Source of the DNA: Lysobacter sp. M2-1
GTDB lineage: Bacteria > Pseudomonadota > Gammaproteobacteria > Xanthomonadales > Xanthomonadaceae
Direction: 5' to 3'
NCBI RefSeq assembly: GCF_022662495.1
Contig: NZ_JAKPBU010000009.1
Location: 1-64,000 of the forward strand
DNA length: 64,000 nucleotides
The position numbers and the translations under genes were made by a program. Below are positions 39,387 to 51,900 of the stretch, piece after piece; the first letter of the stretch is position 1; each line of letters opens with the position of its first letter. The notes below the pieces were generated by a model. That model saw only the letters and a program-made list of their open reading frames with translations, ran no database searches and had not been told where the DNA came from.

Positions 39387-41975
39387 TCAACCCAGCGGCG
39401 CGCTCTGCACTGCCTCGCTTTCGGCAACGGCGGGTTCGCCATCCTCGTCCAGCGACGCATCCACGCGCTCGATCGCCTGCAGGCTCTCGTCCGCACCGAC
39501 CCGCATCAGGGTCACGCCCTGGGTATTGCGGCCGACCTGGGCGATCTCGGCGGCGCGCGTGCGCACGAGCGTGCCGCCGTCGGAGATCAGCAGGACTTCG
39601 TGGTGGTCGGACAGCTGGATCGCGCCGACCAGCTTGCCGTTGCGCGTCGTGGTCTGCAGCGCGATCACGCCCTGGGTGCCGCGACCCTTCTTGGGATAGT
39701 CGGCCACCGGAGTGCGCTTGCCGTAACCGCGCTCGCTGGCGGTGAGGATGTCGCCATCGCCATCCACCACGATCAGGCTCACCACTTCCTCGCCAGGCGC
39801 CAGGCGCATGCCGCGCACGCCGGTGGCGGTGCGGCCCATGGCGCGCACGCTGGCCTCGTCGAAGCGCACGGCCTTGCCGTTGCTGGCGAACAGCATGATA
39901 TCGCGCTCGCCATTGGTCAGCTCGGCTCCGACCAGGGCATCGCCTTCGTCCAGATTGATCGCGATCTTGCCGCGCTGCAGTCGGAATGCGTATTCGGGCA
40001 GCGGGGTTTTCTTGACCGTGCCGTTGCGCGTGGCGAAGAACACGTACTGGCCCTCGGCGTACTCGCGCACCGGCAGCACGGCCTGGACCTTCTCGCCTTC
40101 CTCCAGCGGGATCCAGTTGATGATCGGGCGGCCGCGCGCATTCGGGCCCGCATCGGGCAGCTGGTGCACCGACAGCCAGAACACGCGTCCGGCACTGGTG
40201 AAGGTCAGCAGCGTGTCGTGGGTATTCACCAGCCACAGCTGATCAATGAAATCCTCTTCCTTGGTGGCCGCCGCATTGCGGCCGCGTCCGCCGCGGCGCT
40301 GTGCGCGATAAGCGCTGGCCGGCTGCCGCTTGGCGTAACCGGCATGGGAGAGCGTCACCACCACGTCTTCCGGAGCGATCAGATCGAGGATGTCGAGATC
40401 CTCCTCACTGGCGCGGATTTCGCTGCGGCGAGCGTCGCCGAACTCTTCCTTCAGGTTCTCCAGCTCTTCCCGGATCACGCGCATCAGCACGTCCGGATGC
40501 TCGAGGATTTCGATCAGGCCACGAATGGTCTCCAGCAGCTGGCGATATTCCTCGGTGAGCTTGTCCTGCTCCAGGCCGGTGAGGCGGTGCAGGCGCATTT
40601 CCAGGATCTGCTGCGCCTGGATTTCTGTGAGCTGGTACCTGCCCTCGACCAGGCCCACGCCTGGCGGCAGGTCCTCGGGCCGCGAGGCGTCGCTGCCCGC
40701 GGACGCCAGCAGCGCGGCGACCAGGCCCGGATCCCAGGTCCGCGCCAGCATCTTCGTGCGCGCTTCTTCCGGATTGGCCGAGGTCTTGATCAGCTCGATC
40801 ATCTCGTCGATGTTGGCGAGCGCGACGGTCAGGCCTTCCAGGATGTGGGCGCGCGCCCGCGCCTTGCGCAGGTCGAAGATGGTGCGGCGGGTGACCACCT
40901 CGCGGCGGTGGCGGACGAAGGCCTCCAGCATCTGCTTCAGGTTCAGCAGCTGCGGGCGCCCGTCGACCAGCGCCACCATGTTGATGCCGAACACCGATTC
41001 CATCGGCGTCTGCGAATACAGGTTGTTGAGCACGACTTCGGCCGAATCGCCGCGCTTGATCTCGATGTAGATGCGCATGCCGTCCTTGTCGGACTCGTCG
41101 CGCAGCTCGCTGATCCCGTCGAGCTTCTTCTCCTTGACCAGCTCGGCGATCTTCTCGATCAGCCGCGCCTTGTTCACCTGGTACGGGATCTCGGTGACGA
41201 TGATCGCTTCGCGACCGTTGTCCATCACTTCCACGTCCGCACGCGCGCGCATGCGCACGCGGCCGCGACCGGTGCGGTAGGCCAGGTGGATGCCGCCGAC
41301 GCCGTTGATGATGCCGGCGGTGGGGAAATCCGGCCCCGGCACGTGCTCCATCAGGCCCTCGATGTCGATCTGCGGGTTGTCGATCAGCGCCATCGTCGCA
41401 GCGATGATCTCGGTCAAGTTGTGCGGCGGGATGTTGGTCGCCATGCCCACCGCAATGCCCGCCGAGCCGTTGACCAGCAGGTTCGGGAACCGGGTCGGCA
41501 TGACCGTGGGTTCCTGCTCCTTCTCGTCGTAATTAGGCTGGAAGTCGACGGTTTCCTTGTCGATATCGGCCAGCAGCTCGTGGGTGAGCCGCGCCATGCG
41601 CGCCTCGGTATAGCGCATCGCCGCGGCGGCGTCGCCGTCGACGGAACCGAAGTTGCCCTGCCCGTCGACCAGCAGATAGCGCAGCGAGAACGGCTGCGCC
41701 ATGCGCACCAGGGTGTCGTACACCGACTGGTCGCCATGCGGGTGGAACTTGCCGATCACGTCGCCGACGATGCGCGCCGACTTGTAATAGGGCTTGTTGC
41801 TGTGCGCGCCGAGCTCGTGCATGGCGAACAGCACGCGGCGATGCACCGGCTTGAGCCCGTCGCGCACGTCCGGTAACGCGCGCCCCACGATCACGCTCAT
41901 GGCGTAGTCGAGGTAGCTGCGGCGCATCTCGTCTTCGAGATTGACCGGGATGATTTCCTTGGCGAGTTCAGCCAT
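39387..41975 (-). CDS. gyrA: DNA gyrase subunit A
   Basis: The 862-residue A subunit of DNA gyrase: the breakage-reunion domain with catalytic Y122 (AAAMRYTE), the winged-helix quinolone region, and the C-terminal beta-pinwheel with the GyrA box QRRGGRG. In the quinolone-resistance region, position 83 is glutamine (GDQSVYD) where E. coli has serine, and D87 is retained; Gln83 is the natural state I recall for Stenotrophomonas. The gene is monocistronic, with a TAGAAT -10 box on the minus strand about 110 bases upstream. Confidence 0.97.
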   Translation of the reverse strand: MAELAKEIIPVNLEDEMRRSYLDYAMSVIVGRALPDVRDGLKPVHRRVLFAMHELGAHSNKPYYKSARIVGDVIGKFHPHGDQSVYDTLVRMAQPFSLRYLLVDGQGNFGSVDGDAAAAMRYTEARMARLTHELLADIDKETVDFQPNYDEKEQEPTVMPTRFPNLLVNGSAGIAVGMATNIPPHNLTEIIAATMALIDNPQIDIEGLMEHVPGPDFPTAGIINGVGGIHLAYRTGRGRVRMRARADVEVMDNGREAIIVTEIPYQVNKARLIEKIAELVKEKKLDGISELRDESDKDGMRIYIEIKRGDSAEVVLNNLYSQTPMESVFGINMVALVDGRPQLLNLKQMLEAFVRHRREVVTRRTIFDLRKARARAHILEGLTVALANIDEMIELIKTSANPEEARTKMLARTWDPGLVAALLASAGSDASRPEDLPPGVGLVEGRYQLTEIQAQQILEMRLHRLTGLEQDKLTEEYRQLLETIRGLIEILEHPDVLMRVIREELENLKEEFGDARRSEIRASEEDLDILDLIAPEDVVVTLSHAGYAKRQPASAYRAQRRGGRGRNAAATKEEDFIDQLWLVNTHDTLLTFTSAGRVFWLSVHQLPDAGPNARGRPIINWIPLEEGEKVQAVLPVREYAEGQYVFFATRNGTVKKTPLPEYAFRLQRGKIAINLDEGDALVGAELTNGERDIMLFASNGKAVRFDEASVRAMGRTATGVRGMRLAPGEEVVSLIVVDGDGDILTASERGYGKRTPVADYPKKGRGTQGVIALQTTTRNGKLVGAIQLSDHHEVLLISDGGTLVRTRAAEIAQVGRNTQGVTLMRVGADESLQAIERVDASLDEDGEPAVAESEAVQSAPLG

Positions 41976-42082
41976 GCGGCGTGGGTTTCCTGGAGACGGC
42001 TTGAGGGAATTTCCCCGGCACGCGCGCCAGCCTCACGGGAGGGTTCGCGAGGACCGGAACAGACGGGGTTCAACGACCTGAA

Positions 42083-42088
42083 ATTCTA
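42083..42088 (-). promoter_or_regulatory. -10 box for gyrA
   Basis: TAGAAT on the minus strand (forward ATTCTA) lies 108 bases before the gyrA start. No good -35 is apparent at the expected distance. The gap 41976-42323 otherwise holds the palindrome at 42118-42131 and a REP-like repeat, and no gene. Confidence 0.5.
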
Positions 42089-42117
42089 GCATTTCGGGGC
42101 GTCGAAAGCACCCGTAA

Positions 42118-42131
42118 TTTCCATATGGAAA
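42118..42131. promoter_or_regulatory. 14-base palindrome upstream of gyrA
   Basis: TTTCCATATGGAAA is a perfect palindrome, AT-rich amid GC-rich DNA, 30 bases upstream of the gyrA -10 box. It would fit an operator for a dimeric protein or a nucleoid-protein site; no regulator can be named. Confidence 0.4.
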
Positions 42132-42208
42132 CAATAAGTTAGGTGGTTTCTCGGGGCGCTCGGAACGTCGCAACCTGGCGATCATCCCCACAGCCCGAAA
42201 ACGCGTCC

Positions 42209-42290
42209 GTGGGAGCGGCCCTGGCCGCGAATGCCTTGGACCTTTCCGGGCGACCGACCGAAAGGCGCTCGCGGCCAAGGCCGCTCCCAC
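42209..42290. repeat. REP-like inverted repeat before gyrA
   Basis: Two 22-base arms (42209-42230 and 42269-42290), with core GTGGGAGCGGCC and TGGCCGCGA, are inverted copies differing at one position. This 'GTGGGAGCGGC' family is widespread in pseudomonads and xanthomonads; a relative lies near 45643. Confidence 0.85.
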
Positions 42291-42323
42291 AGGGATGCCG
42301 CGCGGCTGGAAGTTGCGCCAGCG

Positions 42324-43376
42324 CTAGCCGAACAGCGCCCGCATCCGCTCTTCGTCCGGTCGCTCCACGACGCCCTTCTCGGTGACGATCGCATCGATCA
42401 GATCGTGCGGGGTGACATCGAACACCGGATTCCAGGCGGCGATGCCCTCGGCCACGGTACGCGTGCCGCCGACGCCGTGCAGTTCGCCGGCTTCTCGCTC
42501 TTCGATCTCGATCAGGTCCCCGCTGGCGGTAGCCATGTCTACTGTCGAGGAAGGTGCGACGACCATGAACTTCACCCCGTGATGGCGCGCGGCGATCGCC
42601 AGCTGATAGGTCCCGATCTTGTTGGCGACATCGCCATTGGCACAGATCCGATCGGCGCCAACCACCACCCACTGCACTTTTCCTGCCTTCATCAGATGCG
42701 ATGCCGCCGCGTCCGCGATCAGGGTGGCGTCGATGCCGTCCTGCTGCAGTTCCCACACGGTCAGGCGCGCACCCTGCAGCCATGGGCGGGTTTCGCCTGC
42801 GAATACGGCATCGATCCGACCCTGGGCCACGCCGGCGCGGATCACCCCCAGCGCAGTGCCGAAGCCGGCAGTAGCCAACGAGCCGGTGTTGCAATGGGTC
42901 AGCACGCCGCTGCCCTGCGGGATCAGCGCCGCGCCGAGCGCACCCATGTGGCGATTGGCGGCCAGGTCCTCGGTTTCGATGGCGCGGGCTTCGGCTTCCA
43001 GCGCCTCGCGCCAATCCCCCGTCGCGCGCAGCAAAGCCGCGCGCATGCGCGCCAGCGCCCAGGCCAGATTGACCGCCGTGGGTCTGGCGGCGTTCAACCG
43101 CTGCAGCGCGGGTTCCAGCTGCACGGCCGCCTGGTCAGGCTCCGAAGCGTCGATCTCGCGTGCCGCGAGCACCACGCCCCACGCCGCGGCAATGCCGATC
43201 GCCGGTGCGCCGCGCACCGCCAACGCGTGGATGGCCACGGCGACTTCGTCGCTGTTGCGACAGGTGAGATATTCCGTAGCGAAGGGCAGCTTGCGCTGGT
43301 CGAGCAGTTCCAGGGCGTCGCCGGTCCAGCGGATCGGACGGATGCGGTCGTAGCGTGCGTAGTCGATATCGCTCAT
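42324..43376 (-). CDS. mtnA: S-methyl-5-thioribose-1-phosphate isomerase
   Basis: A 350-residue enzyme of the methionine salvage pathway that isomerises 5-methylthioribose-1-phosphate to the ribulose form. The eIF2B-like fold shows [13 protein letters not shown], the catalytic cysteine in [13 protein letters not shown], and the aspartate in [18 protein letters not shown]. It is unlinked to other mtn genes here. The DUF3011 gene ends 82 bases upstream, and a REP-like repeat lies downstream. Confidence 0.94.
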   Translation of the reverse strand: MSDIDYARYDRIRPIRWTGDALELLDQRKLPFATEYLTCRNSDEVAVAIHALAVRGAPAIGIAAAWGVVLAAREIDASEPDQAAVQLEPALQRLNAARPTAVNLAWALARMRAALLRATGDWREALEAEARAIETEDLAANRHMGALGAALIPQGSGVLTHCNTGSLATAGFGTALGVIRAGVAQGRIDAVFAGETRPWLQGARLTVWELQQDGIDATLIADAAASHLMKAGKVQWVVVGADRICANGDVANKIGTYQLAIAARHHGVKFMVVAPSSTVDMATASGDLIEIEEREAGELHGVGGTRTVAEGIAAWNPVFDVTPHDLIDAIVTEKGVVERPDEERMRALFG

Positions 43377-43458
43377 CCGTACAGTTTAACGGCCACGCAT
43401 GCGACGGGCCGGCACGTTGCCGCGCCGACCCGCCGATCCACGCTTATGAATTCCATTC

Positions 43459-44235
43459 TCAGCGTACGCTGAACTCGCCACGACAACCGCGCGAAACCCA
43501 GATACCCCTGGCATCCCAGCCCCAGTTCTGTCCCTGGATGCAGCGCGTATCGGAGAGCTGGCGCACGAGCTGCACGCCGCGGTTGACACGGACATCGCAG
43601 CGACGCGTGCGATTGTCTTTGGATTCACAGCGCACGGTCTGTCCGTAGCCGCCGCTCCAGCCGCCACCGCCGGTCCACTCGAATTCGCCGCGGCATCCGT
43701 TCGAGACCCACACGCCATTGCCGTCGCTGCCCCAGGTGCGCCCCTGGATGCAGGGCGCATCCGAAAGCTGCCGCACGAGGCGGGCGCGGCCCTGCCCGCC
43801 CGCGCCGCAATGCTGGGTGCGGTTGTCGCGCGACTCGCAGCGGAACCTGCCGCCGTATCCGGCGCCCGAACCGTAGCCCGGATCGCCATAACCCGGCGAG
43901 TAGCCGCTGCTGACGAACTCCGCCCGGCATCCATTCGACACCCAGACGCCGCTACGCGTGTAGCCCCAGCTGCGACCTTGCACGCACGGCGCATCGGACA
44001 ACTGCCGGACCAGGCGCACGGCAGTTCCGCCAGTCGCACATTCGCGGGTCCGTCCATCGTTGGATTCGCAGCGGAAGACGCCGCGATCGGAACCGTAACC
44101 TCCCGGGTATCCGGCCGAACCGCCGTACCTGTCTCCGTAATAGCCGCCCGACGAATAGCCGCCGGGGTAACCGTAGCCAACGCAGCCCGACAGCAGCAGC
44201 GCCAGCGGCGCAATGCACCACACGAACCTGTTCAT
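43459..44235 (-). CDS. Lipoprotein with three DUF3011 repeats
   Basis: The 258-residue product has a lipoprotein signal (APLALLLSGC, lipid Cys18), a Gly/Tyr-rich linker (19-52) and three tandem DUF3011 units. Each unit has four cysteines in the same spacing (56/66/84/103, 133/143/162/181, 203/213/232/251) and the core RLVRQLSD followed by CxQG and GxWVSxGCRxEF. DUF3011 is of unknown function, probably a disulfide-stabilised surface domain. GAGGAGGA before the ATG is a strong ribosome-binding site. It faces mtnA. Confidence 0.9.
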   Translation of the reverse strand: MNRFVWCIAPLALLLSGCVGYGYPGGYSSGGYYGDRYGGSAGYPGGYGSDRGVFRCESNDGRTRECATGGTAVRLVRQLSDAPCVQGRSWGYTRSGVWVSNGCRAEFVSSGYSPGYGDPGYGSGAGYGGRFRCESRDNRTQHCGAGGQGRARLVRQLSDAPCIQGRTWGSDGNGVWVSNGCRGEFEWTGGGGWSGGYGQTVRCESKDNRTRRCDVRVNRGVQLVRQLSDTRCIQGQNWGWDARGIWVSRGCRGEFSVR

Positions 44236-44640
44236 GGCGTCCTCCTCTGTATTACCCGCCTGCCAGCCTGCGTTCCGTGCGGTCGATGCCCATGATCCGC
44301 GGGCCTCCCACTCGCACTGCGTCATGCGTTGCGAACGGGAGCATGCCCGTGCCGATGTCCAGATCGCGTGTCGTTCGGAAGCTTCGTTCAGGGCCCGGTA
44401 TGGTTGGGCCGCGCCGCAGCCGCCATCTCCCCCGGCTTTCGCACGAGCGCTTTGCGGTGCGGGCTCGGGACGCTGCTGCCCGCTGCGCGGCTGTGGCCAC
44501 ACCGTCCAGGCCGCCTACATCTACCGGATTCCACCGGAACGGATACGTGGGCGTTTTGAATGGCCTGGCCGACGAGGCGCTTTACCGCACCAGGCACGAA
44601 GACCGCAGGCCGGTCGCCGTGCATCGACCAGGACACCCGC
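44236..44640. other. 405-base gap with no recognisable gene
   Basis: Between the DUF3011 start and the epmA stop I find no convincing gene, RNA or repeat. Several overlapping open frames on both strands are long only because the DNA is GC-rich; their translations are Arg/Ala-rich and lack a ribosome-binding site. The stretch next to 44236 should hold the promoter of the DUF3011 gene. It could be a decayed gene. Confidence 0.5.
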
Positions 44641-45624
44641 TCAGCCGCGAGCGAAGTCGAAAGCCAGCACGTCGGCGATGCGCGGCGTGCCGAGCATGGC
44701 CATCAGCAGCCGGTCCACGCCCAGCGCCACGCCGGCGCAGGCGGGTAAGCCTTGCGTCAAAGCCGCGAGCAGGTGCGCATCGACCGGCGGCTGTTCCGAA
44801 CCGCGTGCGGCCCTTCGATCCAGATCGCGCGCGAAGCGCGCCTGCTGCTCGGCTGCATCGGTGAGCTCGTGGTAGCCGTTGGCGAGTTCCACCGGGCCGA
44901 GGTAAAGCTCGAAACGTTCGGCGACCGGGCTTTCCGTCTGTGCGGGGTCGTGGCGGATCTTCGCCAGCGCGCACTGCGAAGCGGGATAGTCGTAGACCGC
45001 GAGGAGCGTGTCCGGATCGAAGCGTGGCTGCAGGCGATGGGTCATCAGCAGGTCGAGCCAGTCGTCGCGCTCCAGGCCTTCCGGCTCGATCTGCACATCG
45101 CCCAACGCGCTGCGCAGGCTTGCATCGTCGTCGCGCAGCGGATCGACGCCGAGTTCGCGTCGGTACAAGTCGCGGTAGGCGATGCGCTCAAGGCGCGCGG
45201 CACGTCCCACCAGGGCCAGCGCGCGGTTGACCACGGCCGCTGCCTCATCGATGAGTCGATGGTGATCCCAGCCCAGGCGATACCACTCGAGCATGGTGAA
45301 TTCGGGATTGTGGCGTCCGCCGACCTCGCCGTCGCGGAACACGCGACCCAGCTCGTAGCAATCGCCAACACCAGCGGCGAGCAGGCGCTTGAGTGCATAT
45401 TCGGGCGACGTGCGCAGCCAGCGCGTGCGCGGCCCGCCTTCGGTCCGGCCGGAGAATCCGAGCGAGAACGAGGCGATGTTCGGATCGGTGTTGCCTGCCT
45501 GCGAGAGCACCGGCGTCTCGACTTCGAGCACGCCTTGTTCAGCGAAATAGGCACGAAGCTCGGCGTTCAGGCGGGCGCGCAGGCGGATAGCTTCGGGCAG
45601 GGCCGACGGCTGCCACCCCGTCAT
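44641..45624 (-). CDS. epmA: EF-P--(R)-beta-lysine ligase (PoxA/GenX)
   Basis: A 327-residue paralogue of class II lysyl-tRNA synthetase without the anticodon domain. It attaches beta-lysine to elongation factor P. Class II motifs are seen in VETPVLSQAGNTDPN, RTSPEYALKRLLAAG and YELGRVFRDGE, EFTMLEWYR, and the C-terminal GVALGVDRLLMAML. EpmB and EF-P genes are not in the window. It reads in the same direction as ligA and may be the tail of the smc-zipA-ligA-epmA run, though a 190-base repeat-rich gap intervenes. Confidence 0.92.
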   Translation of the reverse strand: MTGWQPSALPEAIRLRARLNAELRAYFAEQGVLEVETPVLSQAGNTDPNIASFSLGFSGRTEGGPRTRWLRTSPEYALKRLLAAGVGDCYELGRVFRDGEVGGRHNPEFTMLEWYRLGWDHHRLIDEAAAVVNRALALVGRAARLERIAYRDLYRRELGVDPLRDDDASLRSALGDVQIEPEGLERDDWLDLLMTHRLQPRFDPDTLLAVYDYPASQCALAKIRHDPAQTESPVAERFELYLGPVELANGYHELTDAAEQQARFARDLDRRAARGSEQPPVDAHLLAALTQGLPACAGVALGVDRLLMAMLGTPRIADVLAFDFARG

Positions 45625-45639
45625 GGCGATCCGGAGCCT

Positions 45640-45805
45640 GTGGGAGCGGCGTCAGCCGCGAGCTTTTCCTTTTCCCCTTCAAGGGGAAGGCTGGAATGTG
45701 GATGGATTTCGTGCGAGATGCGGCAGGTCGAGATCGGCCCCGTCCACACCCGGGCTCTCCGCTTGAAGCGGAGGGCTTCAGAGATCGCGACTGACGTCGC
45801 TGCTA
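45640..45805. repeat. Composite repeat between epmA and ligA
   Basis: The gap holds a GTGGGAGCGGCGTCAGCCGCGAG element near 45641, a perfect hairpin TTCCCCTT-C-AAGGGGAA (45672-45688), and a CGCGACTGACGTCGCTGCTA element near 45785 related to the 39357 arm. It looks like several dispersed elements nested together and contains no gene. Confidence 0.7.
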
Positions 45806-45814
45806 CTTGGGCGA

Positions 45815-48029
<2,215 letters not shown>

Positions 48030-48056
48030 CCCCTCGCGAAGACGCGCCGGTGTGGC

Positions 48057-48797
48057 CTACCAGCGCGCCGGCTTGCCGGGTGCGACCTCGCGCTGGCGGT
48101 CGTAGGCGCGCATTTCCTCGCGCAGGTGCTGCACGCGCTGGCGACCCAGGGGATTGCGCTGCTCGTCGAGCACCACGCCCTCGAGCAGTTCGGCCATCCG
48201 TTCGGCGGCCGGCTGCATCATTTCCCAGGCATCCAGCGCCGCCACCGGCGCCGGCAGGGTCAGGAAGAAGGCGATCGCCGGCGTTTCCAGGCTCTGGATC
48301 TCCGCCATTTCGAAGCTGCCGGGCTTCTTCACGTTGGCGACGCTGAAGACCGGGCCCTGCTCGGGATGGCCCTGCACCAGCCGGTGGAAGACATTCATGT
48401 GGCCGTAGGTCAGGCCGGCCTTTTCCGCCGCCACCACGATGTCCGGGCCGCGCAGGGTATGCCCCGCCCGCGCCGCGATATAGAGCGTGATGATCTTGTC
48501 GAAGTCCTCGCTGACCCGCTTGCCGAGCTCGCTGTTGGGCTGCACCGCGCCGATCGCGTCGTCGAGCAGGTCCATTTCCGACTGCACCAGCGCTTCGTCG
48601 CCGTAGCCCGTTCCGGCCGCGAGCTGCTGCTCGAGCTGCGCGCCCAGGGTCGGTTCCATGCGCTCGCCGTCCCGGCCGCGCGCCTCGACCCGGGTGCCCT
48701 GCGGGGTCCTGCGCGGGCGTCCGAAAAACCAGATCGCCAGCATCAGCAGAAGGCCCGCAACGACGATCCCGATGCGCAGCAGCCAGATGTCGGACAT
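48057..48797 (-). CDS. zipA: Cell division protein ZipA
   Basis: The 246-residue inner-membrane protein tethers FtsZ to the membrane. The single N-terminal membrane segment (WLLRIGIVVAGLLLMLAIWFF) is followed by a short basic, charged linker and the C-terminal FtsZ-binding domain (about 105-230: NSELGKRVSEDFDKIITLYI, LTYGHMNVFHRL, VFSVANVKKPGSFE). GGAGGA before the ATG marks the start. It is encoded between smc and ligA, as in other gammaproteobacteria. Confidence 0.93.
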   Translation of the reverse strand: MSDIWLLRIGIVVAGLLLMLAIWFFGRPRRTPQGTRVEARGRDGERMEPTLGAQLEQQLAAGTGYGDEALVQSEMDLLDDAIGAVQPNSELGKRVSEDFDKIITLYIAARAGHTLRGPDIVVAAEKAGLTYGHMNVFHRLVQGHPEQGPVFSVANVKKPGSFEMAEIQSLETPAIAFFLTLPAPVAALDAWEMMQPAAERMAELLEGVVLDEQRNPLGRQRVQHLREEMRAYDRQREVAPGKPARW

Positions 48798-48807
48798 TGC
48801 TTCCTCC

Positions 48808-48902
48808 GGAAGGGAATGCGGAATGGGGAATCGGGAATCGGAAAAAAGCAAAGCGAAACGTCAGACCTCTGCGACTCCCGATTCCCCTTTACCGATTCCC
48901 GG
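48808..48902. repeat. GGGAATCGGGAATCGG inverted repeat between zipA and smc
   Basis: GGGGAATCGGGAATCGG near 48824-48841 and the inverse CCCGATTCCCCTTTACCGAT near 48876-48895 form an imperfect palindrome. It occupies the gap between smc and zipA; such elements are scattered in xanthomonad genomes. Confidence 0.65.
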
Positions 48903-48905
48903 CTC

Positions 48906-51900
48906 TTAAGCGGCTCCGGCCAGGCGTGCGGCCTCGGCCAGGTCGACCGAGACCAGACGGCTCACGCCCGGCTCACGCATGGTAACGCCGGAGAGCTGCT
49001 GTGCGGCCTCCATGGTCGCCTTGTTGTGGGTGACGAACAGGAACTGGACCTGCTCGCTCATCTCGCCGACCAGGCTGGTGAAGCGACCCACGTTGGCTTC
49101 GTCCAGCGGCGCGTCGACCTCGTCGAGCAGGCAGAACGGCGCCGGGTTGAGGCGGAAGATCGCGAACACCAGCGCCACAGCCGTCATCGCCTTCTCGCCG
49201 CCGGAAAGCAGCGAAATGTTGGACACGCGCTTGCCGGGCGGCCGCGCCATGATCGCCACACCGGTGTCGAGCAGATCCTCTCCAGTGAGTTCGAGGTAGG
49301 CGTGACCGCCGCCGAACAGCCGCGGATAGATCTCCTGCACGCCCGAGTTGACCCGGTCGAAGGTGTCCTTGAAGCGGCCGCGGGTTTCGCGATCGATCTT
49401 GCGGATCGCGTCTTCCAGGGTGTCCAGCGCCGTGGTCAGGTCGGTGTGCTGGGAATCGAGGTAGTCCTTGCGCTGCTCGGCTTCGGCGTGCTCGGAGATC
49501 GCGGCCAGGTTGACCGGCTCGAGCCGGCGCAGCTTGGCGTCGAAGTCGGTGACGATCTTTTCCCACGCGGCCAGGTCGGCGTCTTCCGGCAGCGTGTTGA
49601 TCACCTCGTCCAGGACGAAGCCGCCCTGCACCACGGCTTCGGACAGCTGTCCGGCCTTGATCGCGAGGGCCTGCTGATCGAGCTTGCGCTGGCTGATCCT
49701 TTCGCGCTGCACCAGCGCCTGCTCGTCGCGATGCTGGCGCGTCAGCTCGTATTCGCGCAGCTCGTGGTCGATCCCGTCGAGCGCGGCGCGCGCCTCGCCA
49801 AGCGCGCGTTCGGCCAGGACGCGCTGTTCCAGCGCAGCCTGGCGCTCGGCCTCCAGCGCATGCACCGGGGAATCGCCCTGGGCGAGCTGGCTGGCCAGTT
49901 CGCCCAGGCGGCTGTCGAGCTGGCCGCGCTGGCTGCCCATGCGGTCCAGCGATTGGGTCAGCGCAACGATCTGCGCGCGCTGCGATTCGAGCGTGAGCGC
50001 CAGGGCGTGCGCGGCATCGCGCGACTCGCGCGCGGCGTTGCGGGCCGAATCGCGGGCCTCGGCAAGGGCGGTGCGTTCGGATTCCAGCGCGCGGCGCGAT
50101 TGCTCCAGTTCGGCCATGCGCGAAACGGCTGCTTCGAGCCTGGCGCGCGCTTCGCGCGCCTGCTGGGCGGCGGTGGCGATGGTCTCGCCGAGCTGCACGG
50201 TTTCGGCTTCGATCTTCGCGATCCGGCCGCGTGCGGAATCCAGCCGGCCCTGACCGCTCTGCAGCTGGCCGGCGAGTTCGGAGACACTGCGGTGGGCGAG
50301 GTACAACGCACGCTGTGCGTCCTCACGCTGCTGTTCGGCCACCAGGGCACGGTCGCGCCACGCGGACAGGCCGCGGTCGAGCTCCTGCTCGCGTTGTTGC
50401 AGCGCTTCGATCTCGCCGCGCAGGGTCTGGATGTCGCGCTCGCGCAGCAGGGCGCCCTGCTTGGCTGCGCCCGACCGCACGATGCGCACCCAGCCCGCAC
50501 CTAGCCGTGCGCCGTCGCGGGTGATCACCGAATGGTCGGCATGCCCGTCCGCGGCCAGGCGCGACTGCAGCGCGCTGGCTTCCGGCAGGTTCTCCGCGAA
50601 ATGCAGCTTGGCCAGCAGGCGGCGGATCGCGAGCGGCCCCTGCACTTTGGCCGCCAGCGAGGTCGGCGCGAAGGCGGGCTCACCGGCTTCGTTCGAGACC
50701 AGGGTGAGCCGGCCTTCGCCCAGATCGGCCAGCGCCTCGACCAGGGCCTCGGGCGAATCGACCAGCACGCCTTCGATCAGCTGGCCGAGGGCGGCTTCGA
50801 CCGCCTGTTCCCAGCCCGCCTCGACCTGCAGCGATTCGCCCACACGGGCGGCCGAATCCAGCCCGCGCCGGCGCAGCCATTCCACCGCCGCGCCCTGCTC
50901 CTGGCCTAGCGCGGCGTGTTGCAGCGTCTCCAGCGAGGACAGCCGGCCGCGCTTTTCCTGCGCGGTCTTGCGCACATCGGCCAGTTCGGCCTGCGCTTTG
51001 CGGACGTCGTCCTGCAGCGCCAGCACGACCTGCTTGCGCGCATCGACATCGGCGGTGAGCGCATCGAGCGCGGATTTCTGCTCGTCGTGACTGGCCTGGA
51101 CCTGGGTGAAGGCCGCGGCCAGCGCGTCCAGGTCGAGCCCAGCGCGTTCATTGGCCAGCGCCTCGCGGCGGCGGTCAGCGTCGAGCGACTGGCGGTCGAG
51201 GTAATCGACCCGGGTGCGTTCGACATCGCCGGCGCGGGCGGCTTCGTTCTGCTCGCGGCTGTGCGCGTCCCAGCGCTGCTGCCAGTCGGCCAGCGCGGCT
51301 TCGGCGTCGCGGAGGGCGGCCTGGCGCGCCTCGTCTTCCGACTGCAGGCGGGACAGCTCCGGCTCGGCCGCGGCGATCGTCTCGCGCAGGCTCGCCAGCC
51401 GCGCCTCGTCGCCGCTGATGTGCGAACCCAGTTCCGCCAGCGCGGTCTGCGTCTCGTCGCGAGCCTGCTGCAGGCGGGTGGACAGATCGCGCTGGTGGGC
51501 GATCTGCTGCTCGATGCGGGCCAGAGTGCCGCCGACCTCGTAGCTGGAAGCCTGGGCCTTGTTGAGGGCTTCGCTCGCTTCCTCGCGGCGGACCCGGCTG
51601 GTTTCGATCTTGGCTTCGGCCTCGCGCTGTTCGGCGATCAGCTGCTGCAGGCGGGTTTCCTCCTGCGCCAGCTTCTCGCGCAGGCCCTGCAGCTGCGCGT
51701 CCAGGCCGCGGAACTCCAGCGCCTTCCACTCGGCGTCGCGCACCTTGCGCTCGGCCTGGATGGCAGTGTACTGCTCGGCCTGCCGGGCCTGGCGGGCCAG
51801 GTGCTGCAACTGCTTGCCGACCTCGTCGCGCAGGTCGTTGAGCCGGTCGAGGTTCTCGCGGGTGTGACGGATCCGGGTCTCGGTTTCCTTGCGCCGCTCC

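Noticed and set aside
44213-44875. Plus-strand frame spanning the gap before epmA.
   Set aside because: It runs into the antisense of epmA, is Ala/Arg/Ser-rich and lacks a ribosome-binding site.
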